In this document: positions 20,421 to 29,370 of the stretch, in pieces
Numbering within the stretch: the first letter of the stretch is position 1
Layout of the letters: each line of letters opens with the position of its first letter
Origin: Streptomyces solicavernae
GTDB lineage: Bacteria > Actinomycetota > Actinomycetes > Streptomycetales > Streptomycetaceae
NCBI RefSeq assembly: GCF_029968095.1
Contig: NZ_JASCIR010000004.1
Coordinates: 124,001-188,000, forward strand
Length of the DNA stretch: 64,000 nucleotides
Direction of reading: 5' to 3'
Translations under genes and position numbers: made by a program
The notes under the pieces: generated by a model
Databases searched by the model: none
What the model saw: the letters and a program-made list of their open reading frames with translations, nothing else
Told to the model about the DNA's origin: nothing

Positions 20421-22958
20421 ATGGACCCGACGAGCCGGGGACCCGAGGAGCACGGCCAGGACGGCCGCGGCCCGCACGGCCCCGCCGGTGCGCCGCCCGC
20501 CCGCGAGCCCGGACCGCACCGCGACGCGGCCCCGAACTCCGCGAGCCGGGGCTACCCCGCCGCCTCCGAGTTCCCGGCCGCCGCGCCCGTACGGACCGTG
20601 CAGCTGACCTCCGGCGACTACCTGCTGACCGTCAACCCGGTCGACGGCAGCGAGATCGAGCCATGCCCGCCCGGCGAGCAGCCCGCGCGCCCGCAGCGGT
20701 ACGAGCCGGACGAGCGGGCCGCCCGCGCCACCGCCGCCGTACCGCCCGCGCCGCCCGGCCCCGCCCGGGTCCGGCCGCCGCTCCTGGAGCGCCAGGAGGT
20801 ACGCGAACGGCTCGCCCGGCTGCTCGCCCGCGGCCGCTCCGTACGCCTCACCGGGCCCGCCGGCTCCGGGCGCACCTCGCTCCTCGACGCCGTCGCCGAG
20901 GACTGCGCCGACCTCGCGCCCGACGGGGTCGTCCGGCTCTCCGGCCACCGCCGCGGCCCCGCCGAACTCCTCCACGAGCTGTACGCCGCCGTCTACGCCT
21001 CGCCCGGACACCGCCCCGACGACGCCCAACTCCGCGGCTGCGTCCACGAGATCGGGGCCGTCGTCGTCCTCGACGACCTGGAGTTCGGCGGGGCCACCCT
21101 GCAGGACTTCCTCGACGCCACCCCCGAGTGCGCCTACCTCCTCGCCGCCACCCCGGACGTGGCCGCGCCGCTCGCCGATTCGCACCTCGAAGAGATCTTC
21201 CTCGGCGGCCTCGACCGGGCCGCCGGACTCAAGCTCCTCGAACTCGCCACGGGCCGCCCGCTCGTCGACGAGGAAGAGGCCCTCGCCGGCGACCTGTGGT
21301 TCGAGTCCGAAGGGCTCCCGCTGCGGTTCATGCAGGCCGGGGCGCTGCTGCGGCAGCGCGACCGGCTGCTCGCCGAGGCCGCGGACGCCGAGGGCGGTCC
21401 GGAGGAGGGCGCCGCAGTGCCGCTGCCGTCCCTCGCCGAGGCCGCCGCGCCCGCCGCGCTGCTCGCGTCCCGGCTGAGCGAATCCGCCCGTACCGCCCTG
21501 GAGTTCGCGGTCGCGCTCGGCGGCGAGGTGCCGCATCAGGCGCATCTGCCCGCCCTCGTCGGCGACACGCACGCGGACGCCGCGCTCGGCGAGCTCGCCG
21601 CCGCCGGGCTCGTCGGCCCCACCGGTGCGCGCCACCGCCTCGCCGCGGGCGTCCTCACCCAGCTGGAAGCCGCCGGGTACGGGGACGTCGCGCCCGCCCG
21701 CGCGCACGCCGCCGCGCAGCACTACTCCTGGTGGGCCGGTCACCCCTCGGTCACCGCCGACCGCGCCACCGCCGAGTCCGACGCGCTGCACGCCGCGCTC
21801 ACCGCCCTCGTGCCCGGCACCGAGGCCGGCCACCTCGGCTCGGCCGTCCTGCTCGCCCGCACCGCGGCGCCCGCGCTCGCGGCGGGGCTCGCCTGGGGCG
21901 CCTGGGAGCGGGTCCTGCGGATCGGCCAGGAGGCGGCGCGGCTCGCCGGTGAGGTGGCCGAAGAGGCGTACTTCCACCACGAGTTGGGCGTCCTCGCGCT
22001 CCTCGGCGGCCGCCTGGAGCGGGCCCGTACGGAGCTGGAGGCGTCCATCGGGATGCGCGGCGCCCTCGCCGACAAGCGGGGCACCGTCGCGGGCCGCCGC
22101 GCCCTCGCCCTGGTCTCCGACCGTGACGGCACGACCCCGCCCGCGGGCCTCCCGGCCACACCGGCCGCGCTGCCGGACCCCGGCGGTTCCGGGGGTTCCG
22201 GGGGTCCTGGTGGTTCCGGCGGTCCTGGCGGGCCTGGCAGTGCTGGCAGTTCCGGCAGGTCCGGCCGGTCGGGCAGTGCTGGCAGTTCCGGCGGTTCCGG
22301 CTTCGCTGCGGACGAGGTGCGGACGGTGGTGAGCCGTGCGGCCGCCGCCGGGCCGGGGGCGGGGAGCGCGCGCAGGGCCGTCGTCGCCGGTACGCGGCGC
22401 AACCTCGCGGCGGCGGGGGCGGGCGCGCTGCTCGCCGCCGTGCTCGGCACCGTGGTCACGCTCGGCGCGATCTCCGAGGACGAGGGGCCGGCCCGGACGG
22501 TCAAGCCGGACCGTACGACCGGCCGGCCGGACGACGACGGCCTGCCGCCCGAGCAGCCGGCGGACGACCTGAGCAGCGGCCCGGCCGCCCCGTCCGCGCC
22601 CGGCACGTCCGGTACGCCGAGCAGCTCGCCCTCGGACAGTCCGAGTGGCAGCGAGTCCCCGAGCCCGAGCGGGTCCGCATCGGACGACCCGACGACTTCG
22701 GCGCCGCCGAGCTCGTCCGAGCCGCCCACGTCCTCCAGGCCGCCGAGTTCGTCCAGGCCCCCGACGACCTCGACGCCCCCCACGTCGGAGCCTCCGCCGT
22801 CCTCTCCCGACCCGGACCCGTCGAACCCGGACCCGGACCCGGACCCGGACCCGGGCTCCAGCGAACCGCCCAGCAGCGCGGCGGGCAGCCCGTCGCGTAC
22901 GGGGCCGGGGTCTGGGCCGGAGTCGGGGTCGGCGGCGCCGGAGGGGGCGGTGGCCTGA
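20421..22958 (+). CDS. Large P-loop ATPase with C-terminal membrane anchor and Pro/Ser tail
   Basis: An 845-residue multidomain protein. A Pro/Ala-rich N-terminus leads to a P-loop (GPAGSGRT, 145-152) and a Walker B-like VVLDDLEF, giving an AAA/STAND-like ATPase. Leucine/alanine-rich helices follow, then a Gly/Ser linker near nucleotides 22180-22300. One membrane helix (about residues 664-685) precedes a 160-residue tail of Ser, Pro, Thr and acidic repeats, probably outside the cell. ATG 20421 is eight bases after GGGGG; ATG 20406 or GTG 20343 are alternatives. Substrate and partners are unknown. Confidence 0.72.
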   Translation: MDPTSRGPEEHGQDGRGPHGPAGAPPAREPGPHRDAAPNSASRGYPAASEFPAAAPVRTVQLTSGDYLLTVNPVDGSEIEPCPPGEQPARPQRYEPDERAARATAAVPPAPPGPARVRPPLLERQEVRERLARLLARGRSVRLTGPAGSGRTSLLDAVAEDCADLAPDGVVRLSGHRRGPAELLHELYAAVYASPGHRPDDAQLRGCVHEIGAVVVLDDLEFGGATLQDFLDATPECAYLLAATPDVAAPLADSHLEEIFLGGLDRAAGLKLLELATGRPLVDEEEALAGDLWFESEGLPLRFMQAGALLRQRDRLLAEAADAEGGPEEGAAVPLPSLAEAAAPAALLASRLSESARTALEFAVALGGEVPHQAHLPALVGDTHADAALGELAAAGLVGPTGARHRLAAGVLTQLEAAGYGDVAPARAHAAAQHYSWWAGHPSVTADRATAESDALHAALTALVPGTEAGHLGSAVLLARTAAPALAAGLAWGAWERVLRIGQEAARLAGEVAEEAYFHHELGVLALLGGRLERARTELEASIGMRGALADKRGTVAGRRALALVSDRDGTTPPAGLPATPAALPDPGGSGGSGGPGGSGGPGGPGSAGSSGRSGRSGSAGSSGGSGFAADEVRTVVSRAAAAGPGAGSARRAVVAGTRRNLAAAGAGALLAAVLGTVVTLGAISEDEGPARTVKPDRTTGRPDDDGLPPEQPADDLSSGPAAPSAPGTSGTPSSSPSDSPSGSESPSPSGSASDDPTTSAPPSSSEPPTSSRPPSSSRPPTTSTPPTSEPPPSSPDPDPSNPDPDPDPDPGSSEPPSSAAGSPSRTGPGSGPESGSAAPEGAVA

Positions 22959-22974
22959 GGGGGCTGGGGCCTGA

Positions 22975-22990
22975 GGGGGCCGGGGCCCCC
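22975..22990. terminator. Bidirectional terminator hairpin
   Basis: GGGGGCC GG GGCCCCC, a 7-bp perfect stem with a 2-nt loop between the convergent ATPase gene and nucS. The neighbourhood is packed with CTGAGGGGG and CCCCTCAG stretches that could extend pairing. Confidence 0.55.
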
Positions 22991-23053
22991 GAACCCGTAC
23001 CGCGGGCCTGCCCCTCAGACCCCCAGACCCCCCAGACCCTCAGCCCTCAGCCC

Positions 23054-23725
23054 TCAGAACAACCGCAGCTTGTCGTCCTCGATGCCCCGCAGCGCGTCGT
23101 AGTCCAGGACCGCGCAGTCGATGCCGCGGTCCGTGGCGAGGACGCGGGCCTGGGGCTTGATCTCCTGGGCCGCGAAGACCCCGCGTACGGGCGCCAGGTG
23201 CGGGTCGCGGTTCAACAGGTCCAGGTAGCGCGTGAGTTGCTCGACGCCGTCGATCTCGCCGCGGCGCTTGATCTCCACCGCCACCGTCGCCCCGTCCGCG
23301 TCCCGGCACAGGATGTCGACCGGGCCGATCGCCGTCTGGTACTCGCGACGGATCAGGGTGTATCCCTCGCCAAGTGTCTCGATCCGGTCGGCGAGCAGCT
23401 CCTGCAGGTGCGCTTCCACGCCGTCCTTGATGAGGCCCGGGTCGACGCCCAGTTCGTGCGAGGAGTCGTGCAGGATCTCCGCCATCGTGATGATGAGCTT
23501 CTCGCCCGCCTTGTTCACGACCGTCCAGACGCCCGCGTCGTCCCCCGAACCCTCCTTCAGGGTGCACGGCGGCGACATCCAGTTCAGGGGCTTGTAGGCC
23601 CGGTCGTCCGCGTGGATCGAGACACTGCCGTCCGCCTTCACGAGGATGAGGCGGGGCGCGAGGGGGAGGTGGGCGGTGAGCCGGCCCGCGTAGTCCACGG
23701 AGCAGCGGGCGATGACGAGACGCAT
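23054..23725 (-). CDS. nucS: Endonuclease NucS (non-canonical mismatch repair)
   Basis: Mismatch-specific endonuclease that replaces MutS/MutL in actinobacteria by cutting both strands at G-T, G-G or T-T mismatches. The 223 residues carry the catalytic core Asp137 (GPVDILCRD), Glu151 and Lys153 (AVEIKRRG). The C-terminus DDKLRLF is the sliding-clamp binding motif. ATG 23725 ([16 protein letters not shown]) is the conserved start. It converges on the ATPase gene. Confidence 0.96.
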   Translation of the reverse strand: MRLVIARCSVDYAGRLTAHLPLAPRLILVKADGSVSIHADDRAYKPLNWMSPPCTLKEGSGDDAGVWTVVNKAGEKLIITMAEILHDSSHELGVDPGLIKDGVEAHLQELLADRIETLGEGYTLIRREYQTAIGPVDILCRDADGATVAVEIKRRGEIDGVEQLTRYLDLLNRDPHLAPVRGVFAAQEIKPQARVLATDRGIDCAVLDYDALRGIEDDKLRLF

Positions 23726-23991
23726 GGTCGGCAACGCTACTGGACGCCCCCGCTCCGCGCGAAACGCCCTCGTGGAACGAGCGGCGGCCCCGGAACGGAG
23801 CGGCGAACTGCGCCCTATTTACCGGGAAGGACACTGTTCGCCCTTGGCCGGTTGTGCGTGCATTCTCCTGGTGCGAGCAGGACAGGTTGCATACCGTGGA
23901 AGCGGGTGGTCGTCACGCGTGCACGCTGCGTATGCGTCGCCCCTTGCCTGTCCGTCAGCCCCCGCTCCCCGGGGGTGCGAGAGGAGAACCC

Positions 23992-24384
23992 ATGTCGCTC
24001 GACGTCTCACCGGCACTGTTGGAACAGGCCGAGCGAGGCGAGGTCGACGAAGCCGCCTTCGTCGACTGCGTCCGGACCTCCCTGCCCTACGCATGGGAGA
24101 TGATCAGCTCTCTGGTGGCCCAGCTGAAGGTGGACGGCGGCGAGTTCGCCGACAACCAGACGCCGCCGCCGAACGAGCAGGCGCGTGGTCAGCTGCTGCG
24201 TGCACTCGCGAGCGACGCGATACGAGGGGCGCTCCAGCGCCACTTCGGAGTGCGTCTCGCCTTCCAGAACTGCCACCGCGTCGCGGTCTTCCCGCTCGGC
24301 GAAGAGTCCGACGACCGGCTGGCCAAGTTCACTTCCGTACGGGGCCAGTTGCTGAACCAGTCGCCGGAACTCAGGGACTGCTGA
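23992..24384 (+). CDS. SCO5389-family protein of unknown function
   Basis: A 130-residue soluble protein that I associate with the actinomycete SCO5389 family, whose function is unknown. The sequence opens MSLDVSPALLEQAERGEVDEAAFVDCVRTSLPYAWEMI and is acidic and helical, with no membrane segment or known catalytic motif. Start ATG 23992 has an excellent AGAGGAGA site. It converges on the oxidoreductase gene through a nested hairpin. Confidence 0.85.
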   Translation: MSLDVSPALLEQAERGEVDEAAFVDCVRTSLPYAWEMISSLVAQLKVDGGEFADNQTPPPNEQARGQLLRALASDAIRGALQRHFGVRLAFQNCHRVAVFPLGEESDDRLAKFTSVRGQLLNQSPELRDC

Positions 24385-24392
24385 ACCCTGTT

Positions 24393-24438
24393 GCTGCCGT
24401 CCCGTACGCGGGAGGTGTCACAAGTCCGGGGCGGCAGC
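24393..24438. terminator. Nested bidirectional hairpin
   Basis: Outer stem GCTGCCG (24393-24399) / CGGCAGC (24432-24438); inner stem CCCG-TACG-CGGG at 24401-24412. Located between two convergent genes. Confidence 0.55.
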
Positions 24439-24461
24439 CCACCCGTCGGCACACCGCACCC

Positions 24462-25490
24462 TCAGGCCAGCTGCGGCAGCACCTCCGCGCCCAGCCGGCG
24501 CACGTTCTCCTCCGTCGCCGCCAGGTCCCCGGAGCCCTCCATGAGCAGCGCGAACCGCGTGATGCCGGTGCGTTCCGCGGTCGCCGCGAGCCGGTCCGCG
24601 CAGCGCCGCGGCGTGCCCACCGGGTGGATCCCGCAGAGCATTTCGGTGTACGCGAGCGGGTCCCGCATCCGCCGCTCCCGGCCGTCGACCGTGACATGCG
24701 CGTCCAGGCCCTGCTTCAGCCAGCCCGGCATCGCCTTGAGCAACGTCTCCGCCGCCTGCGCGTCCCGGTCCGCGACCTGCGCCACCCCGGCCGACACATG
24801 CCCGGCCGCCCGTACGACGTCCGGGGTGTGCCCCGCGGCCAGCGCGCTCGACCGCCACAGCGCCACCATGTCCGCCTTCTCCTCGTCCCCGCAGTGCATG
24901 CCGAGCAGCATCGGCAGGCCCCGCTCCGCGGCAAGCCGCACGCTCGCGGGCGAGGTGCAGGCCACCACGACCTCCGGACCCGCGGGCCCGGACAGAGCCT
25001 CGTCGGGACGCGGAACCACCGCCACCTCACGGAAGTCGAACTGCTCACCGGACGCGCCGACCCGGGGTTTGCGCAGCCAGTCCAGGAGCAGGTCCAGGGA
25101 TTCGGGGAAGCCCTTCTCGTACGCCCCGATCTCCTTGCCGAAGACCTCCAGGTCCACCCACGGCCCGCCGCGGCCCACGCCGAGCGTGAAGCGGCCGCCG
25201 CTGGTGAGGTGGAGGAGCGCGGCCTGCTCGCCGAGGGCCACCGGATGCTGGGTGGGCAGCACGCTCACCGCGGTGCCGACGCGGATGCGCCGGGTGCGGC
25301 CGAGCAGAAACGCCGCGAACGTCGCCGCGGACGGGCACACTCCGTACGGGACGAAGTGGTGCTCGGCCAGCCAGACCGAGTCGAGCCCGGACTCCTCGGC
25401 GACCTCACCGATGCGCAGGGCCCGGTGCAGCGCCTCTCCCTGGCCCTGGCCCGGGAACTGCGCGGCCAGTACAAAACTTCCTACACGCAT
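24462..25490 (-). CDS. LLM-class flavin-dependent oxidoreductase
   Basis: A 342-residue luciferase-like TIM-barrel flavoenzyme (F420- or FMN-dependent). Visible blocks are VWLAEHHFVPYG, RIRVGTAVSVLPTQHPVALGEQAALL, and GRFTLGVGRGGPWVDLEVFG, all typical of the bacterial luciferase family. The substrate cannot be inferred. ATG 25490 (MRVGSFVLAAQF) has GGAG just upstream; in-frame extension beyond it runs into tandem repeats and is not coding. Confidence 0.9.
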   Translation of the reverse strand: MRVGSFVLAAQFPGQGQGEALHRALRIGEVAEESGLDSVWLAEHHFVPYGVCPSAATFAAFLLGRTRRIRVGTAVSVLPTQHPVALGEQAALLHLTSGGRFTLGVGRGGPWVDLEVFGKEIGAYEKGFPESLDLLLDWLRKPRVGASGEQFDFREVAVVPRPDEALSGPAGPEVVVACTSPASVRLAAERGLPMLLGMHCGDEEKADMVALWRSSALAAGHTPDVVRAAGHVSAGVAQVADRDAQAAETLLKAMPGWLKQGLDAHVTVDGRERRMRDPLAYTEMLCGIHPVGTPRRCADRLAATAERTGITRFALLMEGSGDLAATEENVRRLGAEVLPQLA

Positions 25491-25586
25491 CGCACTCCTG
25501 CCTCTCGGCGCCGACGCGGCCTCCCCTACGCGCAACAACGCGCAGCACGTGCCAAGGGCACGGCCTGGCATACAGGTTGGCCCATT

Positions 25587-25630
25587 TTCATACGGGAGAG
25601 TGCCCCGGTTCATACGGGAGAGTGCCCCGG
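25587..25630. repeat. Perfect 22-bp tandem duplication
   Basis: TTCATACGGGAGAGTGCCCC plus GG, twice without change, at 25587-25608 and 25609-25630. It lies between the divergent oxidoreductase gene and the zinc-ribbon-like gene, in a promoter region. Confidence 0.93.
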
Positions 25631-25725
25631 AAGGGCGGTCCCTCCGTCGAGGCACGGGTACCCAGGGAAGCGGCGCGTAGGCTGGAGCGGTCCCATCGGC
25701 TTCCCGTACGCACATGAGGTGTTCC

Positions 25726-26058
25726 GTGTCTCCGCGCCGCAACCGCCCCAAGGGCGCAGGCTCCAACGGCAGGGGAGCGGACGACGACCGTCCGCGCTAC
25801 GGCGGGCACCAGTACACCGAGTCGTGGCAGGGCGAGGAGTTCACCGTCCGGCACGTCGCCGGTTCCGGCGGGCCCGGCAAGACGTACCGCTGCCCCGGCT
25901 GCGACCAGGAGATCCGCTCGTCCGTGCCGCACGTGGTGGCCTGGCCGGAGCACGGAGGGGGCGTCGACGACCGCAGGCACTGGCACAAGGCCTGCTGGAA
26001 CGCGCGGGACCGCCGCACCACGCGGGTGCAGCGGTCCCGTAACGCGCCGAGGTTCTGA
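25726..26058 (+). CDS. Small protein with Cys/His putative zinc site
   Basis: A 110-residue protein common in Streptomyces, often labelled ATP/GTP-binding because GSGGPGKT resembles a P-loop. The more convincing feature is CPGCDQEI followed by HWHKACW, which look like four or five ligands of a zinc ribbon. The N-terminus is basic and polar. GTG 25726 lies behind a GAGG site; an in-frame start at 25714 would add four residues. Function unknown. Confidence 0.75.
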   Translation: MSPRRNRPKGAGSNGRGADDDRPRYGGHQYTESWQGEEFTVRHVAGSGGPGKTYRCPGCDQEIRSSVPHVVAWPEHGGGVDDRRHWHKACWNARDRRTTRVQRSRNAPRF

Positions 26059-26115
26059 GGCGTCCGCCTCGCCCGGCACCCGCATCCGAGGAGTCCGTCA
26101 GAGGGCGTCCGTCGG

Positions 26116-27153
26116 TCAGACGTCCCTGGTCTCGGTGGTGAGGAACGCGGCGCCGAGGGCGACGGCCGTCAGGCCGATCATGATCCACAGCGGTTCCCAG
26201 CCCGTCGGGCCGGTGCCGCCGGCGACCGAGTCGCCGTAGAAGGCGATCAGCTGGCTGGGCACGGCGTACTGCAGCAGGAACAGCTGCAGGTCCGCCATGG
26301 ACTTCGAGAACATGAACATGGCGAGCACCAGCGGCAGCAGCACCACACCGATCATGATCGTGATCGCTCCGGCGGAGTGCCGCACCAGGGCGCCCACCGC
26401 CAGCGACAGCAGCCCGAGCGTCGCGACGAAGAGACCCACGCCGACCGTGCCGCGCAGCCACTCCTCGCCGGTCGCGCTCGCGCCCTCGACCATGGCGGTC
26501 TGCAGCGCGGCCACGAGCGCTGCCGCGAGCGTGGTGACGACGAAGACCAGGGCGAAGAAGACGATCGACTTGGCGGCCAGGATCCGGCTGCGGGACGGGC
26601 AGGCCGTCGTGGTCGTACGGATCATCCCGGTGCCGTACTCGGAGCCGATGGTCAGCACGCCCAGCGTCATCACGCACAGCATGCCGAGCAGGATGCCGAA
26701 GGAGCCGAGGCCGATGGCGGATGCGCCGTCGAGGTCCAGGTCGGCCGAGGCGGCGACGATGCCGATCAGCGTGCCGATGCCGAGGACCAGGGCCAGCATC
26801 ACGCCGAGCGTCCACATCGTGGAGCGCACGCTGCGGAGCTTCGTCCACTCCGAGGTGAGCGCGTGCCCGAGGTGCGTCTTCGTGATCGGGATCGGCGAGA
26901 CGTACGTGTCCACCTGCGGGGCCGACTGCCACTGCTGTTGGGCTTGTTGGGCTTGTTGGGGCTGGGGCTGGGGCTGCTGGGGGGTGGCGTTCTGCGGGGC
27001 GGGCAGCGTGCGCAGCATCGCGGTGTGCTCCTGCGGCGGCTGCTGGGGCGCCTGCTGCGGGTGTTGCGGGGGAGCGGGCGGCGCGGGGGGCGCGGACGGG
27101 GGCTGGGGCGGCTGCTGCGGCTGCGGCGCGGAGGGCGGGGGCGGAGTGCTCAT
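26116..27153 (-). CDS. ABC-2 type transporter permease with Pro/Gln-rich N-terminus
   Basis: A 345-residue membrane subunit with six predicted transmembrane helices after a cytoplasmic N-terminal tail of about 95 residues, almost entirely Pro, Gln and Ala. Inside the tail is EHTAMLRTLP (residues 42-51), a motif that appears twice more in the partner ATPase. The membrane domain has the ABC-2 start LTSEWTKLRSVRSTMWTLG and GSEYGTGMIRTT. Its ATG overlaps the ATPase stop (ATGA), so the two are one exporter. Substrate unknown. Confidence 0.9.
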   Translation of the reverse strand: MSTPPPPSAPQPQQPPQPPSAPPAPPAPPQHPQQAPQQPPQEHTAMLRTLPAPQNATPQQPQPQPQQAQQAQQQWQSAPQVDTYVSPIPITKTHLGHALTSEWTKLRSVRSTMWTLGVMLALVLGIGTLIGIVAASADLDLDGASAIGLGSFGILLGMLCVMTLGVLTIGSEYGTGMIRTTTTACPSRSRILAAKSIVFFALVFVVTTLAAALVAALQTAMVEGASATGEEWLRGTVGVGLFVATLGLLSLAVGALVRHSAGAITIMIGVVLLPLVLAMFMFSKSMADLQLFLLQYAVPSQLIAFYGDSVAGGTGPTGWEPLWIMIGLTAVALGAAFLTTETRDV

Positions 27154-28454
27154 CGGGTGGCGTCCTCGTTGTCGCTGGTGGCGCTCTCGGTCGGTGCTGC
27201 GGCGGGCGGCAGCGGCTGGGCCTGCGGCTGCTGGGCCTGGGGCTGGGCCTGCGGCTGCTGCGGCTCGGGCAGCTTGCGCAGCATCGCCGTCTGCTGTTCC
27301 TGCGCGGCCGCGGCGGGCAGCGTGCGCAGCATCGCCGTGTGCTCGGGCGCCTGTGCCTGCGCCTGTGCCTGCGCCTGCGCCTGCGCCTGGTCTGCGTACG
27401 GGTTCGGCCGGTCGCCGTGCTGCGGGGCCGGCGGCGGGTACCAGCCCGGCTGGTCCTGGCCGGGCACCGGCACCGGCGGCGCCATCCCCGGCGGCATGCC
27501 CGCGGCCTGCGGCTCCTGGAAGCCGCCCAGCTGGTCGGCCGTGGAGCGGTAGTCCACCGCGCCCTGGGTGAGCCGCATGTACGCCTCCTCAAGCGAGGCC
27601 TGGTGCGGCGACAGCTCCCACAGGCGTACGTCCGCCTCGTGCGCGAGGTCGCTGATGCGGGGCAGCGGCAGGCCCGTGACGCGCAGCGCGCCGTCCTGCT
27701 CGGGCAGCACCTGGCCGCCCGCCTCGGTCAGGGCCGACGTCAGCTTCTCGCGCTGCTGCGGTTCGGTCTCCGGCGTACGGACGCGCGCGAAGCCCGCCGA
27801 GTTGGCCGCGATGAACTCACGGACGCTCATGTCGGCGAGCAGCTGGCCGCGGCCGATCACGATCAGATGCTCGGCGGTCAGGGCCATCTCGCTCATCAGG
27901 TGCGAGGAGACGAAGACCGTACGGCCCTCGGCGGCGAGCGACTTCATCAGGTTCCGGACCCAGAGGATGCCCTCGGGGTCGAGGCCGTTGACCGGCTCGT
28001 CGAAGAGCAGCACCTGCGGGTCGCCGAGCAGCGCGGCGGCGATGCCGAGGCGCTGGCCCATGCCGAGCGAGAAGCCCTTGGACCGCTTCCTCGCCACGTC
28101 CTGGAGGCCGACGACGCCGAGCACCTCGTCGACCCGGCGGGCCGGGATGCCGGACAGCTGGGCGAGCGAGAGCAGGTGGTTGCGGGCGTGCCGGCCGCCG
28201 TGCACGGCCTTGGCGTCGAGCAGCGCGCCCACCTGGCGCGGCGCGTTCGGCAGCTTGCGGTACGGGTGCCCGGCGATCGTGACGCGACCGGACGTCGGGT
28301 TGTCGAGCCCGAGGATCATGCGCATCGTCGTCGACTTGCCCGAGCCGTTCGGCCCGAGGAAGCCGGTCACGGTGCCCGGCCGGACTTGGAAGGAAAGGTT
28401 GTACACGGCCGTCTTCGCGCCGTAGCGCTTGGTCAGACCGGCTGCCTCGATCAT
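27150..28454 (-). CDS. ABC transporter ATPase with long Gln/Pro-rich C-terminus
   Basis: A 434-residue ATPase. The first 310 residues are a standard drug/export ATPase: Walker A GPNGSGKST, signature LGMGQRLGIAAALLGDP, Walker B VLLFDEPVNGLDP, SSHLMSEM. The last 125 residues are Ala/Gln/Pro low-complexity with EHTAMLRTLP and TAMLRKLP, also found in the permease tail. ATG 28454 (MIEAAGLTKRYG) matches its paralog at 31262; GTG 28463 is an alternative. Confidence 0.92.
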   Translation of the reverse strand: MIEAAGLTKRYGAKTAVYNLSFQVRPGTVTGFLGPNGSGKSTTMRMILGLDNPTSGRVTIAGHPYRKLPNAPRQVGALLDAKAVHGGRHARNHLLSLAQLSGIPARRVDEVLGVVGLQDVARKRSKGFSLGMGQRLGIAAALLGDPQVLLFDEPVNGLDPEGILWVRNLMKSLAAEGRTVFVSSHLMSEMALTAEHLIVIGRGQLLADMSVREFIAANSAGFARVRTPETEPQQREKLTSALTEAGGQVLPEQDGALRVTGLPLPRISDLAHEADVRLWELSPHQASLEEAYMRLTQGAVDYRSTADQLGGFQEPQAAGMPPGMAPPVPVPGQDQPGWYPPPAPQHGDRPNPYADQAQAQAQAQAQAQAPEHTAMLRTLPAAAAQEQQTAMLRKLPEPQQPQAQPQAQQPQAQPLPPAAAPTESATSDNEDATR

Positions 28455-28475
28455 TCTCCGCACCCATCGAGAGGT

Positions 28476-29294
28476 TCAGGACGTCGGGGCAGTGCTCACG
28501 CCCCCGTAAGGGTTAGGAGGATATCCACGGCTTGACGGTTCCGGCCAAGTCGGGTGAAGGACCAGGCCCTCCTCCGCGAAGAGCCGCGCGGCCCGGGCCC
28601 GTACCGCCTCGTCGGCCCGCGCCGCGCGCACCCAGGCCCGCGCGTCCGGACCGAGCAGCGCGCGCAGCGCCGCCGAGCCCGCGAGCAGCCCGGCGAGCAG
28701 CGCCTCCTGTTCGCCCGCCGCCAGCGGCCGCCCGTCGGGACCGGCGAGTACGCCCCGCTCCCCGGTGTAGACCCAGGCGCCGGGCCCGTCGCCGCGGAGG
28801 TAGCCCTCGTCCAGCCACCGGCGCCGGTAGTACGGCAGCTCGGTGGCGTCGACGGCGGCGAGCTGGGCGTCGTCGAGCCAGCTGAGGACGAGGGTGCGGG
28901 TGCTGTCCGGGTCCGGGTAGGGGGCGGCGGCCACATACCCGGCCCGCCCCACATGTGCGGAGCACCCGATGCCGAGGCCGCGCACCGTGACCGGCAGCAT
29001 CGGCACGTCCGAGCCGAGGGACCGCCGCGCGAGCTTGTACGCGACCTGGGCGGGGCAGGCGTTGGAGCCGACGGCGAGCACCGGGTGGCGACGGTCCAGG
29101 TCGTCCAGGACCTGGTCGAGCCGCCCCCCGCCCTCGACGTACATCCCGCCGAGCGGACCCGCGCCGCCCGTGAGCCGCAGCAGCCGGTCCCCGCGCAACA
29201 GGGCGGGCCAGGGCACGGGCGGCCCGGGGTACGTCAGCGGCTGCTCGAACGGCACGACACCGAGCCCGAGCTCGACAAGGCTCCGCCCCTTCAC
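28476..29294 (-). CDS. Uncharacterised protein, possibly gamma-glutamylcyclotransferase-like
   Basis: A 272-residue protein set between the two ABC operons. I do not recognise the family with certainty. HPVLAVGSNACPAQVAYKL recalls the YGSN loop of gamma-glutamylcyclotransferase folds, and DATELPYYRRRW recalls their E...Y.R segment, so that fold is a low-confidence guess. GTG 29294 has AGGAGG six bases upstream. There is no signal peptide or membrane helix. Confidence 0.7.
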   Translation of the reverse strand: MKGRSLVELGLGVVPFEQPLTYPGPPVPWPALLRGDRLLRLTGGAGPLGGMYVEGGGRLDQVLDDLDRRHPVLAVGSNACPAQVAYKLARRSLGSDVPMLPVTVRGLGIGCSAHVGRAGYVAAAPYPDPDSTRTLVLSWLDDAQLAAVDATELPYYRRRWLDEGYLRGDGPGAWVYTGERGVLAGPDGRPLAAGEQEALLAGLLAGSAALRALLGPDARAWVRAARADEAVRARAARLFAEEGLVLHPTWPEPSSRGYPPNPYGGVSTAPTS

Positions 29295-29338
29295 GACTTG
29301 CCTCCTGCACTCGCCCCGCGAGGGTGCGCCCTTCCAGG

Positions 29339-29363
29339 GGCGCGGGGAACTGCGCGACCGGCC
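29339..29363. repeat. Dispersed Streptomyces intergenic repeat, copy 2
   Basis: GGCGCGGGGAACTGCGCGAC then CGGCC, sharing its first 21 bases with the copy at 15319-15350. It stands upstream of the gene ending at 28476. Confidence 0.8.
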
Positions 29364-29370
29364 CAAGGAG

